Source: Tricholomella constricta (taxonomy: Eukaryota; Basidiomycota; Agaricomycetes; Agaricales; Lyophyllaceae). Taken from it: DNA of 64,000 nt. How positions within the stretch are numbered: the stretch's first letter is position 1; each line of letters starts with the position of its first letter. The position numbers and the translations under genes are program-made. Under the pieces are notes generated by a model. The model was not told the origin of the DNA. It made no database searches and saw only the letters and a program-made list of their open reading frames with translations. Shown piece after piece: positions 1-11,692 of this stretch. The DNA lies in the NCBI GenBank assembly GCA_013368375.1, contig JAACJP010000003.1, positions 1,426,001 to 1,490,000 of the forward strand, in the 5' to 3' direction.

Positions 1-1249
1 TTAATCATACCACGCGTCTGCAATGGTGGAAGTGTACAGTAGAGGCTAAAAGAGTGCGCAGTGCGCCCTCGAAGGCGACTGTAATATGTAATTGATTGCT
101 TTTATGAAAAGCTCGTTCACATCATGTACAGTAGGCGATATCATCCATTCAGGTCGACTCTATGAAGTGCTAAGGTACCACGGAAGGGGGCTGGCCACGG
201 TTGACAATGGTAAGCATCGTATCAGTCAACAGTACGCGATAGGCATGACAGAACGGGACGTGACCGAGCCCGCTCTTGATGGTCAAGGTTGATTGCCAGT
301 GAATTGCAACACGCAAGAGTTCCAAAAAAGATTGCCCATGTCACCACGCCATCTTGAAGCTGCCTAGTACGAACCTACATAGAGCGACGTCGACGGCATA
401 CAAGATCAAAGTACGATTCTGTCGTGGTAAAATTGTGTTTCCAGTACTTTCGTGGGTGGTACCGCACAGTGATAAGACAATCAGTCAGGTTCACGGCACA
501 TGGGTAACACAGGCAACGGGTCGCGTCAGGAAGCCCTACTTTACTTTTTCCTTAGTCAAGTCACAATGCCACTTGAAGAGGATCTGGCAAGTTGGGTAGT
601 TACTAGTCCCGTGCCACGCCGTCTGATAGCCAAAGAGCAGCCTTTCGCGAGTAGCAAACTGGTAGACAACGCATAGATTCCATGACGGCCTGAGAGTAAA
701 TCACTCGCCGTCGGTATAACAAGGAATGGTTTAAGGAGGAGCTGTAGACTGCATCCTGATCACTGAAAGATTTGATTCTTGCCACTCACGTGAGGTTCTT
801 GACGCGATCATGATCTCGGGGAATCGTGCCTCGGCCCTCGAGCCTAATAAGTTCAAACTCTGCCATGTACCTCCACACAATTCTCTCTGGTACTCAACAG
901 AAACGTTGGCCATTGCTGGTATATTCTAGCCTCCCTTTTTTCCTTCCTATTTTCTATTTTCTCTAATCCGAATGGCATTTTTCAAAAATGATTTTAATAG
1001 CACTGAGCGCTAGAATCATCATTGATGACAAGCATCTGCTCACTATTACTATGATCCATGTCAGGCGGACCCAGGTTGCCAATCTATCAACCTCTATAGA
1101 CGCGAACCCTCCAGCGGGGATGGGCGTCGGCACCTTAGCCTGACCCCTTGATATCAATCATTTCAGCTCTCTTAATAAAGTCGTCACTCCCACCTCCCGC
1201 TCTCCTCTCATACCCAAAGTCAACATTCACGCCGCTCAGAACAACGAGA
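1..1249. other. No recognisable gene
   Basis: I see only short open frames with no recognisable motif and no convincing exon chain. The last roughly 100 bases before the next gene are pyrimidine-rich and are the likely promoter or 5' UTR of the small secreted protein gene that follows. Confidence 0.5.
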
Positions 1250-1698
1250 ATGCAACTTCGCCTGTCTTTCGCTGCCGTGCTCTCTCTGGCCGTCGTCGCA
1301 CAGGCCAACCCCACTGCCCGTTTTGGTGTTCGTACTGCTCCATTATGACTTTGCCATTGATACCTCTGTTGATATTGGATGATTTTGTCATTGCAGCTCT
1401 TTTGTTGCCCCAAGACTGCTGATGGCGTCGCTCTTACAGAGCAGCACGTTGGACATTTCGCGCTGAGGTGCTCGTGAGTAACATCCTTGAACCCTGCCGC
1501 CACGTTCAAAAATCCTGAACTTTTCGATTTTCAGGTACGGGGAGAAGAGGTGCAAATACGTAAGATAAAGCCCGCAAGTATTCTAAAGGCGGTATTGATC
1601 CTTTGAACGCGTTACAGGCCTCAGGAAGTGGTTATGGAGCGGTAGAGGGCTGCCCCGCTCGGGCTGTGGTCAATGCCAACCCTCCTACCTGTGATTAA
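1250..1698 (+). CDS. Small secreted cysteine-containing protein
   Basis: Four exons join in frame (1250-1327, 1397-1473, 1535-1559, 1618-1698) into an 86-residue protein. All three introns have GT-AG ends (gttcgt, gtgagt, gtaaga donors). Residues 1-19 are a clear signal peptide (hydrophobic LSFAAVLSLAVVAQA core), so the mature protein is about 66 residues. It has six cysteines: an adjacent pair near the start of exon 2 (FCCP), then RCS, RCK, GCP and TCD. Size, secretion signal and even cysteine number fit the fungal small secreted protein class. The spacing is not that of hydrophobins (no CN-type pairs), and no family is recognised, so function is unknown. The splice model is mine; the first donor was chosen because it is the one that keeps frame. 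Confidence 0.65.
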
Positions 1699-3666
1699 GG
1701 CCGATCGTCGTTGTTCGTTTCCGAACCATTGGTAACCGAACGCACCACGATCGTGAGTTTGCCGTTTGACGTTGTTCTTGATAATCAGCATGATGACTTG
1801 GAGTTCTATTCAGCCCGTCAGCTATTTTTATAAATAGTGGCTTACTTGAGAATGGGTATATCCAACACAGTCACTTAATAAATGTTATGCCTCTGGCGTT
1901 TTGCTAAATACTTTTGAGAACAGAAGATCCTACAGAAGCGCAAATCAAAATCTTAGGACCAAACACCGCCCATGAGCGTCATTTCGAACTGATAGGAACT
2001 TGAAAGCATAGTGGTTCAAATTTGCGACTGAAAGTCACAAGAAATCTGGGTCACCAGAATGAACGTCAGAAGCGTTGCTCTCACTTGTCACTCAAGTGGA
2101 AGTTATAATCACTCGTCAAGGGTCAAATATGGCCTGCCATGATAGAGTTCCGCTCTCTTCAATTCCTTGACAGCTGGCTCCTGTGTGACAACGCATTGAG
2201 TAGTAGAGTCCATAGTCATTTGGCTTTGCCTGGCCAATAGAAGGGATTACTATGTATTTGAACTGCAAGTACTCGTGAAATAATCTTGATGGAAGCAGCA
2301 TTAAAGGAGCTTCATCAATGTTGAATACAGTACTTAACTGTCTGAATTGTATCGGCCTAACAGGCGCGCTGTTGTATAAGTGACAAGCGAAAAGATACTC
2401 GGTAGTCGTTCAGAAGTGTAAATCAAGAAGATGATGAATAAAGACGAGGAATTTGTAGAAGCCGAAAAACATTATGTTATGAGAAGAGTCGAGCATGGTT
2501 CATCTCAGGTTGAATGATGGTCGGTTGTTGTGTAGTTCAGATTAGATGAAACGCCCCTCTGATGAGAAACTAATATGGGACACCTGAATAGACTATGGAT
2601 CCACAAGGAAATTACATTGGGGATATATGGAAACATTCCCGACAACCGTCAGATAGAGCATAGCCAGCCAAGTGCAAGGTGTTTTGAGCATTAAGTAGGA
2701 ACAAAACCACATAGCCAGGAGGGTTTCAAGCTGCCCGCTTTGACCGAGGATGGACTGGCAGATTGCGGCTCCTGTTAACCTGCCAACACAGACTAGGAAA
2801 GGTAACCCAGATGGAATTGACCAGGATTGCGCAATCGATGATAGGGTCGAATTACATAGCCATGAAGCGCAGCAATACACAAGAAATTAAACCGATTCCG
2901 ACATTGACTAGCGCCAGCTCTGAGCCTATATAGATAAAACTGTGGCCAGACCACAGCCCCCGAGCTGTTATTAGGCAAAATGAGTGCCTGGCTTCGCGTC
3001 TGCGATTGTTCCATGTATAGTGAAATGTTATCATAATATCATCCTACAGCGAACAGGTGCTCGAATAGAACAATAGATGCATGGCCGAGTCATGAGACAT
3101 GACAGACCCGAGGTTGAAGCCGGGCGTTTCCACCCACAGTTTGCCCACAGTGTCCGGAAATCACAGCAGTATAAGCATGGTGCCGATATGGACCTACATG
3201 CAGCTTTGGGTATATTCTGGGCCTTGTGCGCAGAGAGGAAATGGAGTTTGAGCTAGAGCCTCGAGGAGTAAAGTTCGAGATTGTGGGTGCTTCCGGCTTC
3301 CTGATTGGGATGTGATCATGGAGTCAGGCGCCGGCTGTGGGTCATATTGTCCTTATAACAATCTCCGCAACTTTCCTCTACTCCTCCTCATTATCATCCT
3401 CAAACTCGATATCTTTCGCCTACTACGCCTTGCTTGTGTGCTTATCTTTCGTTATTGCGTTGGCGGAATACTGCTGACAAAAACGCAACTTCAGCCTGTT
3501 CAATATAGCCTCTTCTGTCCGGATTCAACTTGTAACTTTTCCTAACGCATCTGCTACCCGTGAGTTCTATGCAGTTCTAAGGTGAATGGCGGAGTCGCTG
3601 AACTGATTTATTTGAATTAAAAGACTTACGTAGCATCGAATTACATCACCCGCCACCAACTACATC
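1699..3666. other. Intergenic, nothing recognised
   Basis: About 2 kb with only short unremarkable open frames on both strands. A pyrimidine-rich stretch lies around 3360-3440. No RNA gene, transposon end or conserved coding signal was seen. Confidence 0.45.
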
Positions 3667-5043
3667 ATGCCACCTCGATTCAGCGATTCTCCTAACGCGC
3701 GCTCAAAGTCTATCACCACGGTCGAGCTGGATACACACGGGGTGCGCTGACACGTATTCTTCTCTAATCGTGTCGTTCATCACCGTTGGCGGCATTTTAG
3801 ATCCTCAATCGGCATGCAACGAAAAACTCAGCTTTTCAGGTTGGAGTATCTGAAGACAAAGGAACACGGAGAACCATGGAGGATTCCCATTCTTTCGTCG
3901 TAGACTTCGACGCCATTCGAGGGCAAGGTTTCTTCGCCGTTTTCGACGGTCATGCCGGCAAACATGCCGCAGAATGGTGTGGATCTCATTTTCACGAGGT
4001 GCGCCCTCAGCAGCATATTCCGTACCCCTTTTTCGACTAAGAGTCACCGCAGTACCTCTTATCGTCGCTTCATGGCTCCCCGAACATGCCCGTCCCAGAT
4101 CTCCTCAACGAGACCTTCCACAAGGTAGACGAGAGCCTCTCTCGGATGTGCGAAGAGTCCGAGGGCAAAATCCACTCCGGCTGCACTGCAGTAACAGCGT
4201 TCCTGCGCGTTGAAGACGCTGAAGGCCATCAATCCTTCATCAATGCAACTCCGTCCTCGCCGATCGCCGAATCCCCTGTTTCCGGACATAGCAATGATCA
4301 CGAGAGCTCGCATAGCAGTGGCGCGGAGAGCAATGGCAACACGTCCAGCGATCAAAACAAGCCCGAGAAGAAGAAATTTTCCAACGGCAGCCGGATCAGG
4401 AAGGCCCTGAAGAGCCTCACGGGCAGCGTCTCTTATTCCAGCACATCGACTCCCTCAACGCCTCGCTCTACGTCTCCCTCTGCGTCGCGGAGAGACGTCG
4501 CGCTTGGCGCGACTGTCACTATACCCCCTGTCACCTCGAGACGTGTTTTGTATACCGCGAATGCAGGCGACGCGCGGGCAGTGCTTTCCCGTGCTGGAAA
4601 AGCCGTGCGGTTGACGTACGACCACAAGGGCTCGGATAAGCAGGAGGCAAAGCGGATAACCGACGCTGGTGGGTTCGTTATGAGTGGACGCGTGAACGGA
4701 GTGCTGGCTGTCACTCGGAGTTTGGGCGATTCATCGATGAAAGAGTTTGTGGTCGGTGCGCCCTACACTACCGAGACCGAGCTATGCGATGAGGATGAAT
4801 TTTTGGTGCTGGCTTGTGATGGGGTAAGTACCGTCGCGTATAGTTGTCTTCTGGTGCTAATCAGATCCTTATTAGCTTTGGGATGTTGCCAACGACCAAA
4901 GCGCTATCGATCTTGTGCGAGAAATCGGCGATGCACAGGCAGCAAGTGCAAAACTGCTGAAGCACGCGCTGTCACAACATACCACAGATAACGTCACCGT
5001 CCTCGTTGTTCGATTCAAACATGTGTCTCCGCAAACCGCGTAG
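3667..5043 (+). CDS. PP2C-family Ser/Thr protein phosphatase
   Basis: Predicted Mg/Mn-dependent protein phosphatase of the PP2C (PPM) family, closest in feel to yeast Ptc1. Exons 3667-3741, 3801-3998, 4053-4823 and 4876-5043 join in phase 0 to give about 403 residues. Visible family motifs are VGVSEDKG then RTMEDSH (motif 1), FFAVFDGHAG (metal-binding DG), SGCTAV, ANAGDARAVL, DHKGSDKQEAKRI, VTRSLGDSSMKEFV, and ACDG/LWDV followed by TTDNVTVLVVRF near the C-terminus. Between the SGCTA segment and the ANAGDA strand there is an extra Ser/Thr/Pro-rich stretch of roughly 100 residues, absent from the compact family core. It is probably a disordered, lineage-specific insertion and a possible regulatory site. 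The family call is firm; the substrate is unknown. Confidence 0.88.
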
Positions 5044-5872
5044 CCATGTCCTTGTATGCTCCTCGTCGGGGGTTATATATATTGTGGTGGCTAAGACATT
5101 GTGCCGTTTTTTTTTCCTGGGCTGTCCTGCACTACACATAATGTTGTCTTTCATAATTCTGTTGTTCCTTGATTCTACTTATCAACCGCGACTTGTTGCA
5201 GTAGAATACTCGATAGTGTACATATATCCATGGTCATCAAATTCAACGTGTACAACATTCATAGCAGATCTTCGCTCGACATTGGGCCCCATGCTTCAAG
5301 TTCAGAATTCGCCACTCAAAAAAGTTAATACCAGCAAGAGCATCTTCATTGTCGACTCTCAGCTCCAGCAAGGCTATCATAACGACGCGTGAGCATGGGC
5401 GCGACGTCCTCGAACTCTACCCGGGCCATGAAATGAAACGTAAATTCCATGCTTAGCAACGGGGATGTTGAATGACACAGGAATGCTCTGCTTTACCTGA
5501 TTGTGGAGGAGCATAGCGGCGCGCTTACCATTCAAAGATTTGATCATTTATTTTCAAAGATCCAAATGAGATTACATGTATAAAGTAATGGGTTGATACT
5601 AGGAGATCAAGAGACGAGAGCTCACCTTGACTCCGCGGTTCTGCGGTCGAGGCCTGAGGCATCGTGCTGCGGACAAGAGCTGTGGCGAGATGGCCTGATC
5701 CGAATCGCTAAATACGTCACAAACAGGAGTCTTGGCCCCCATCAACTTTTTGCATGGAAGAGCATGATGCCTTGCCGGCTTCAAGCCGAACACTCGTGTT
5801 AATCTACTACCACCATCTCATTATCGCCCGCGTTGACTTTTTCCTACTTCCCCCAAACTCTGCTCGAAACCC
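5044..5872. other. Intergenic between PP2C and PNS1-like genes
   Basis: No coding exon chain is visible. The stretch must contain the PP2C terminator and the promoter of the downstream transporter. Confidence 0.4.
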
Positions 5873-8343
5873 ATGCACCAACAGCCACCCTATCCAGGGC
5901 CCACTCCGAATTACGGATTCGGAGGCTATGGCCCACCACCACCACAACAACCAATCTATGACCAGAAATCGCCATTCGACGGCGACAGATTCAAGCCGAA
6001 GAAGAAGATAAATGACCCTATTTTTCTTGTTCTTTTTGTGCTCCAGGTGAAGGATTCTCCTAGCTTATATACTAAAATCCACATATTTACTTTTGATTAG
6101 TTTCTAGGATTCGCAGCTTTGTCGGGGATCGTTTTATCCAGTTGGGTGTCGAGTGGCGGCCTCGGTGGCGGCCTTGGAAAGCCAGGCGGGAAAACTGGCA
6201 CTGCAGTTACCCTAAATCGGTCTGTCAGATAAATGTGCTCAAAATACTCGTCTTGACGAATCAGTGCAGGAGCGCTGTATATCTCCTTCTACTGGTCACA
6301 GCAGCTGCGCTGCTGCTTTCCACAGCATACCTCATGCTCACTCGTGCCTTCACGCGGATGATCATGCACATCACACTCGTCCTGTCGATTCTGTTGAATA
6401 TGTATGTCTTACCATCGTTTGCCATACGGGTTTACAGGTTCAGCATACTAATTTTATCATAGCGGGATCTGCGTCTATTACTGGATAACAAAATACTACT
6501 GTCCGTGGTCTCTTCTTTGCAAACTGACCTCATCTCGATCTTGAACCCCGTTTATAGCTGGAGCTATCATTTTCACACTCATTGCCATCCTCTCTGTTAT
6601 ATCGTACTTTGGATTCAGGTCTCGTATACCGCTCGCGTCCCTGCTTCTCCAGGTAGTCATGGACATAGCGAAACACCACAAGAGCGTCTACGTCGTCGCC
6701 TTCATCGCGCTTTTCATTCAAGCGGCTCTGTCGGTGTAAATATATTTTCTATGCATTTCTTTATCGTCGACTTCTCACGGCTTTCATTCAGATGGTTCAC
6801 GTTTACTGCTATCGCGACGTAAGTTGACCTAATGTTATGACTTCCGCTGTCCTAAGCGCCCTTAACTTTTAGATATGCCAAATACACGCCAGGTAATCCT
6901 GGTTAGTATTATTCAGTTGTATAATCCCCGCACCATCCCTTCTGAACTGATATCTCCTTCAGGCTGTGCAAGCGCGGGCTGTTCATCAGGAAAGGTCGCA
7001 GGACTCGTCTTCTTTGAGACCTTCTCTTTCCTGTGGACGTCTCAAGTCGTAAAGAACGTAGCTCTCGCCACGCTCGCTGGCGGGCCTTTCGGGGCGTGGT
7101 ACTACTTTGGACCACGAGACCTTGGTCAAATGGTATGTGTGGCGTGGTATCTCCACGCTGAGTTTTCATTCCTCTAATAGCTTTCCTTTGTCGTAGCCAG
7201 CACACCCTACTACCTCTGCGTTCGGTCGTGCCTCCACTCTGTCCCTGGGATCTATTGCCTTTGGATCGTTAATTGTGACGCTTTTGGAGCTCCTCAAAAT
7301 GCTTCTCAACATGGCACGCAATAATGCAAATGCAGACGGACATCGTGAGTATTTTCGCCTTTTGCCGGTATCCAGAATGTGACCCTATCTATTCATTAGC
7401 CGTTGAAGCGTGCTTGGCGTGCTGCGCCGCTTGTTTTGTTGGCATCATCGAGAGCATGGTCGAATATTTCAACAGGTACGACTCCAAAAGCTTCATTTGA
7501 CATGGTCCTCAGATAATAATATGTAAACTGCAGATACGCATATATTGAAATTGGTTAGTAACAACCTTACCATCGTCGTCATTACTTTTGCTGACGTTGC
7601 ACCCTTAGCACTCTATGGAAAGCCATATATTGCAGCTGCCAAAGACACCTGGAGGCTTTTCAAAGATCGCGGTACGATCTTTGTATGTTGTTAAAACTCT
7701 GTTGTTTCTCACTGCCATACGATACAATAGGAATTGACGCTCTTGTCAATGACTCGCTTGTTGGAATGAGTGAGGAACTAGCTTTCCATCCGCAGATATC
7801 CTTTGACTCACGCGCCTTAGCCATGACCTGGGGAGGATATATCATCGGTCTCCTTTCATCCCTGTTTGCATATCTTTACCTTCGCTGTACGTCACACATC
7901 TGCCATCCACTGTATCGGGCCTCATCTGCCTTCCTTTCCAGTTACTGCTCCTTCGTATAACGCGGATGGAAACTATACGGCCCCACTTCTGCTGTTTGCG
8001 TTCTTGATCGGCCTGCAATGCTGTGAGCTACTCCTTCTCTCCGATGCATCCCACCTTGATTCACCAATCTTCTACAGCATTGACCTTGTCGTCTGCTATC
8101 GAGGCTGGTGTCTCTACCATGTAAGCCTACTTGATAGACGCTACCTCTATGTCCCTTTGATGTACTTTACCTCCTAGCTTCGTGGGCCTCGCCGAGGATC
8201 CCCAGGTACTGGCCATACGAGCGCCAGAGTTGTTCGGCGTGAGTGCACCGTCCCATAGCTTCCTTCTATTCTCTATTGACATGACCGTATAGCTGATTGC
8301 GACCACTTACCCCCACGTCACGAGCGGAGTTCCGAACGGTTGA
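5873..8343 (+). CDS. PNS1/CTL-family membrane transporter
   Basis: Choline-transporter-like (CTL/SLC44, fungal PNS1) polytopic plasma-membrane protein. The N-terminus is a Pro/Gln/Tyr-rich cytosolic tail (MHQQPPYPGPTPNYG...) ending in KPKKKINDP, directly followed by the first membrane helix. Further hydrophobic segments follow across about a dozen short exons. Family-typical stretches include VYVVAFIALFIQAALSV, FETFSFLWTSQVVKNVALAT, GSIAFGSLIVTLLELL, CCAACFVGIIESMVEYFNR, YAYIEIALYGKPYI, and the C-terminal block ending GLIATTYPHV. The stop is at 8341-8343. Yeast PNS1 itself is not essential for choline uptake, so the substrate should be left open. Internal exon limits were not all fixed, so the span rather than every exon is reliable. 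Confidence 0.85.
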
Positions 8344-8778
8344 GGAAAGGTTCTTTGGACATAGGCTGCTAGACAATGGACATCCGTATCACGAATCACG
8401 AACGCACGAACGTACAGGAAATCATGAGCTTACCTACATTCAATACCCCTATCTATAATCTCGGAATTCTATATCTTGCTGCTTCTTCTTCCATGTACAA
8501 TCATTGTGAAATGCATGTCTCTTGCGCCAATATCGCTACGCGACTTGTACAACAGTCCGTGTGAGATCCATATCGTTGGTGCAACGCGTCGACAGACAAC
8601 GAGGTTAGGATCAAGACTGGCACGACGAAAGCGCGCATAAACACAATGGGTCAGTCATAAACAAAATGGGTCTATAGTCACATCCAGAGTATGGGCCGCT
8701 GAAAATAAAGCATGGCGAAATAAATATGGCAGAGGAGGACGCTCATGTCGGAGCCATGACAATTGATTATCGCTCAAT
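8344..8778. other. Intergenic
   Basis: A short spacer between the transporter gene and the first tRNA gene. No coding or RNA feature was recognised. Confidence 0.4.
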
Positions 8779-8859
8779 GTCCTTGTCGATTAGTGGTTAA
8801 ATCATCTCGTTGTGGTTGACTACTCCGAGAAGCCGGAAGTTCGAATCCTCCCTGGGACA
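8779..8859 (+). tRNA. tRNA-His (GTG) with 9-nt intron
   Basis: The cloverleaf can be drawn by hand. The acceptor is GTCCTTG (8779-8785) against CTGGGAC (8852-8858), with discriminator A at 8859. The D arm is GAT...ATC with loop TAGTGGTTAA. The anticodon stem is TCTCG (8805-8809) against CGAGA (8826-8830). The T loop is TTCGAAT. The anticodon GTG is at 8812-8814 after U33, with G37 at 8815. The extra nine bases 8816-8824 sit at the canonical intron position between 37 and 38. The acceptor stem and T stem each carry a non-Watson-Crick pair, so this copy could be a slightly degenerate gene. Confidence 0.85.
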
Positions 8860-9159
8860 TGTAATGTGACTTTGTTCTTTTTTGCCTGAAGTTAACTCAA
8901 TACGGAACTGCCGTTCTATCATCCTCGTCGATACCCATGATTTATACGTAAACATCCTGATTCGAAGACGGGTTCGAGATCAGAACAAGAGATATTCCCG
9001 CTACTTTAGTAGTGGGTCTTGGCAAAAAACCCCGCTTTTGCAACGTTTGCGTTCGCCGTGCAGTTGGTTACATCATATCGCGTTTTTTCGTCATAAATGG
9101 TGTCGTCGTGGCGTCATTGTTCTATCTCACTTTTCTTGTCTCGGCTCTGCCCGTTTCGT
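8860..9159. other. Unassigned sequence between tRNA-His and repeat unit 1
   Basis: Apart from the oligo-T terminator nothing is recognised here. The open frame running from 8882 into the repeat has no recognisable motif. Confidence 0.35.
8878..8883 (+). terminator. Pol III oligo-T terminator of tRNA-His
   Basis: A run of six T residues begins 19 bases after the tRNA 3' end, as expected for RNA polymerase III termination. Confidence 0.6.
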
Positions 9160-10273
9160 TGTAGTTTTCAACACTTTATTTGCATGCTCGATGCCAAGGA
9201 GATGGAGGTGCCGGTAGATCAAGGGATCAAGAATGACTTTGAACAATTGCGACAAATGACCGCAGTGCCTTCCACCATACCACGAGCGGATGCATTCGAG
9301 GCATAAGGCTAAGGTCACTGAAATTCATACACGCCCGCACGCTCGTCGTGTCATACAGTCACAACTTTTTGCACATCAAAATAAACCATTAACATTTTCC
9401 TAGTCTACCATACATAATCTTATTTCTCCCCCTGTGCAGAGCCTTCCATGTTGGTGAACGGCGCTCGTGCTCCTATACTCTCTGTTGTCATGCTCAGGAC
9501 CGCGTGAACACCTCGACAAAGTAAATGCCATGTATTTGGCAGAAGAACATCTTTTGCAACATAGGAAAAATTTGGTGTACTGAGCATTCAAACAATTGCT
9601 CTGCAGATAGCATGAAGTGTGACGGTACTTGCAGACTGCTGGAGTCTGAACTGGTCTCTGTTTGCGGTCAATGTACCGGGCCCTGCGGCGGAGCGCGCTA
9701 ACACAGCGGAGAACAACATTGTCAACCTGACATACAAGCGCTACTTCATCAAGAACTTTTGTTGCAAGACAATCATTAAATAGAACTTCATTCCTATCTT
9801 GGGCCCACCAATGTGCCTGCATTGCTCACCCCATGCAATGTCTAGAATGTTGATTCATTTGTCTGGCAACAGACCAATTACAATGTGCACATTGCCTGTG
9901 CCTTTATCTGACAATGAAAGTGATGTGGAAGGAGGAGAGATAACAGAGGCAATCAACAACTCAAGCGATACGAAGACTGCAAAGCGTCCTGCAGAGTGCA
10001 TTTCAAAGGTAAGCTGCTTACTCGATACGAAAAACGGCTACTGTTCGAAATACTATCAGAGCAAGTGTCGTCGTCAACGCCAGGAGGATCTTGATGAAAG
10101 CCTTCAAGCAGCTCAAATTGAATGGGAGCAAGAGAAGATTATATATGCAGAAGATGTATGTTCATCTTAATAAATCTAACAGTTTCAAAAAACCACTGTT
10201 TTAACAATGTACCCTTATTGCATCACTTGTCAAAGTAGCGGGCTTTGCGGTCGTCAGAGCGCCCTTCCGGTGT
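9160..10273. repeat. Unidentified 1.1-kb repeat, unit 1
   Basis: This 1114-bp segment starts with TGTAGTTTTCAACAC and ends with GCCCTTCCGGTGT. It recurs as 10413-11542 in direct orientation with a start-to-start period of 1253 bp. The units differ by scattered substitutions plus a short insertion of about 16 bp near the end of unit 2. No terminal inverted repeats or LTRs are obvious. It encodes a short conserved frame with the residues DAKEMEVPVDQGIKNDFEQL near its start and a second frame of 123 codons near its end. Confidence 0.8.
9799..10170 (+). CDS. Hypothetical protein in repeat unit 1
   Basis: A 123-codon frame with an acidic middle section (DNESDVEGGEIT), a Cys/Lys/Arg-rich section (CSKYYQSKCRRQRQ) and a helical charged tail ending YAEDVCSS. 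The same frame is open without gaps in unit 2, with roughly 20 amino-acid differences. That hints at past constraint, or simply at a young duplication. A possible splice donor (GGTAAGCTGC) lies inside, so the true product may be shorter or spliced. No family is recognised. It could be the tail of a mobile-element protein. Confidence 0.35.
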   Translation: MGPPMCLHCSPHAMSRMLIHLSGNRPITMCTLPVPLSDNESDVEGGEITEAINNSSDTKTAKRPAECISKVSCLLDTKNGYCSKYYQSKCRRQRQEDLDESLQAAQIEWEQEKIIYAEDVCSS

Positions 10274-10412
10274 AATGATTGCGCCGAATTGATTTTGAAT
10301 CCCAATATGTTGACACAGAAATACCTGCGACACTTGTATGATGTACAGCAGGTGCTCTATACAACCAGATTTCCTTCCTCGATTCAATTCAATATTTTTT
10401 AGCAACACCGCC

Positions 10413-11542
10413 TGTAGTTTTCAACACTTTATTTGCATGCTCGATGCCAAGGAGATGGAGGTGCCGGTAGATCAAGGGATCAAGAATGACTTTGAACAAT
10501 TGCGACAAATGACCGCAGTGCCTTCCACCATACCACGAGCGGATGCATTCGAGGCATAAGGCTAAGGTCACTGAAATTCATACACGCCCGCACGCTCGTC
10601 GTGTCATACAGTCACAACTTTTTGCACATCAAAATAAACCATTAACATTTTCCTAGTCTACCATACATAATCTTATTTCCCCCCCTGTGCAGAGCCTTCC
10701 ACGTTAGTGAACGGCGCTTGTGCTCCTATACTCTCTGTTGTCATGCTCAGGACCGCAAGAACACCTCGACAAAGTAAATGCCACGTATTCAGCAGAAGAA
10801 CATCTTTTGCGACATAGGAAAAATTTGGTGTACTGAGCATTCAAACAATTGCTCTGCAGATAGCATGAAGTGTGACGGTACTTGCAGACTGCTGGAGTCT
10901 GAACTGGTCTCTGTTTGCGGTCAATGTACTGGGCCCTGCGGCGGAGCGCGCTAACACTGCGGAGAACAACATCGTCGACCTGACATACAAGCACTACTTC
11001 ATCAAGAACTTTTGTCGCAAGACAATCAGTAAATAGAACTTCATTCCTATCTTGGGCCCATCAATGTGCCTGCATTGCTCACCCCATGCAATGTCTAGAA
11101 TGTCGATTCATTTGTCTGGCAACAGACCAACTACAATGCGCACATTGTCTGTGCCTTCATCTGACGATGAAAGTGATGTGGAAGAAGGAGAGATAACAGA
11201 TGCAATCAACAGTTCAAGCGATAGAAAGACTGCAAAGCGTCCTGCAGAGTGCATTTCAAAGGTAAGCTGCTTACTCGATAGGAAAAACAGCTACTGTTCT
11301 AAATACTATCAGAGCAAGCATCGCCGTCAACACCGCAAGGATCTTGATGAAAGCCTTCAAGCAGCTCAAATTGAATGGGAGCAAGAGAAGATTAGATATG
11401 CAGAAGATGTATGTTCATCTTAATAAATCCAACAGTTTCAAAAAACCACTGTTTTAACAACAATTGTTTTTTGGAGTGTACCCTTATTGCATCACTTGTC
11501 AAAGTAGCGGGCTTTGCGGTCGTCAGAGCGCCCTTCCGGTGT
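10413..11542. repeat. Unidentified 1.1-kb repeat, unit 2
   Basis: Direct repeat of 9160-10273. The boundary on the left is where identity begins at TGTAGTTTTCAACAC, and on the right where it ends after CTTCCGGTGT. It carries about 16 extra bases (around 11461-11476) relative to unit 1. The 139-bp spacer 10274-10412 separates the units and has no partner. Confidence 0.8.
11052..11423 (+). CDS. Hypothetical protein in repeat unit 2
   Basis: The unit-2 counterpart of the 123-codon frame in unit 1, the same length and fully open. Substitutions are spread along it (for example EEGEIT for EGGEIT, KHRRQHRK for KCRRQRQE). Nothing identifies a function. If it is real, it is a duplicated small charged protein; if not, both are chance frames in an old repeat. 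Confidence 0.35.
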   Translation: MGPSMCLHCSPHAMSRMSIHLSGNRPTTMRTLSVPSSDDESDVEEGEITDAINSSSDRKTAKRPAECISKVSCLLDRKNSYCSKYYQSKHRRQHRKDLDESLQAAQIEWEQEKIRYAEDVCSS

Positions 11543-11574
11543 TATCCAGATCCAGATTGACCCAGAGCGGAAGT

Positions 11575-11581
11575 AAAAAAA
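11575..11581 (-). terminator. Pol III oligo-T terminator of second tRNA-His
   Basis: Seven A residues on the + strand, which is oligo-T on the minus strand, 31 bases beyond the 3' end of the minus-strand tRNA-His. Confidence 0.5.
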
Positions 11582-11611
11582 GAATATGAAACGGAGGAAA
11601 AACGATATTAT

Positions 11612-11692
11612 TGTCCCAGGGAGGATTCGAACTTCCGGCTTCTCGGAGCAGTAAACCACAACGAGATGATTTAACCACTAATCGACAAGGAC
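11612..11692 (-). tRNA. tRNA-His (GTG) with 9-nt intron, inverted copy
   Basis: Minus-strand copy of the tRNA at 8779-8859. It has the same 81-nt length, acceptor, D arm, anticodon GTG and T arm. The two genes differ only inside or next to the intron (TTTACTGCT versus TTGACTACT), which is what is expected when only the mature sequence is constrained. The two copies point towards each other across the repeat block. Confidence 0.85.

Noticed and set aside
9400..9822. 140-codon minus-strand frame in repeat unit 1
   Set aside because: The counterpart in unit 2 is broken into a shorter frame, and no motif is visible; the + strand 123-codon frame is better conserved.
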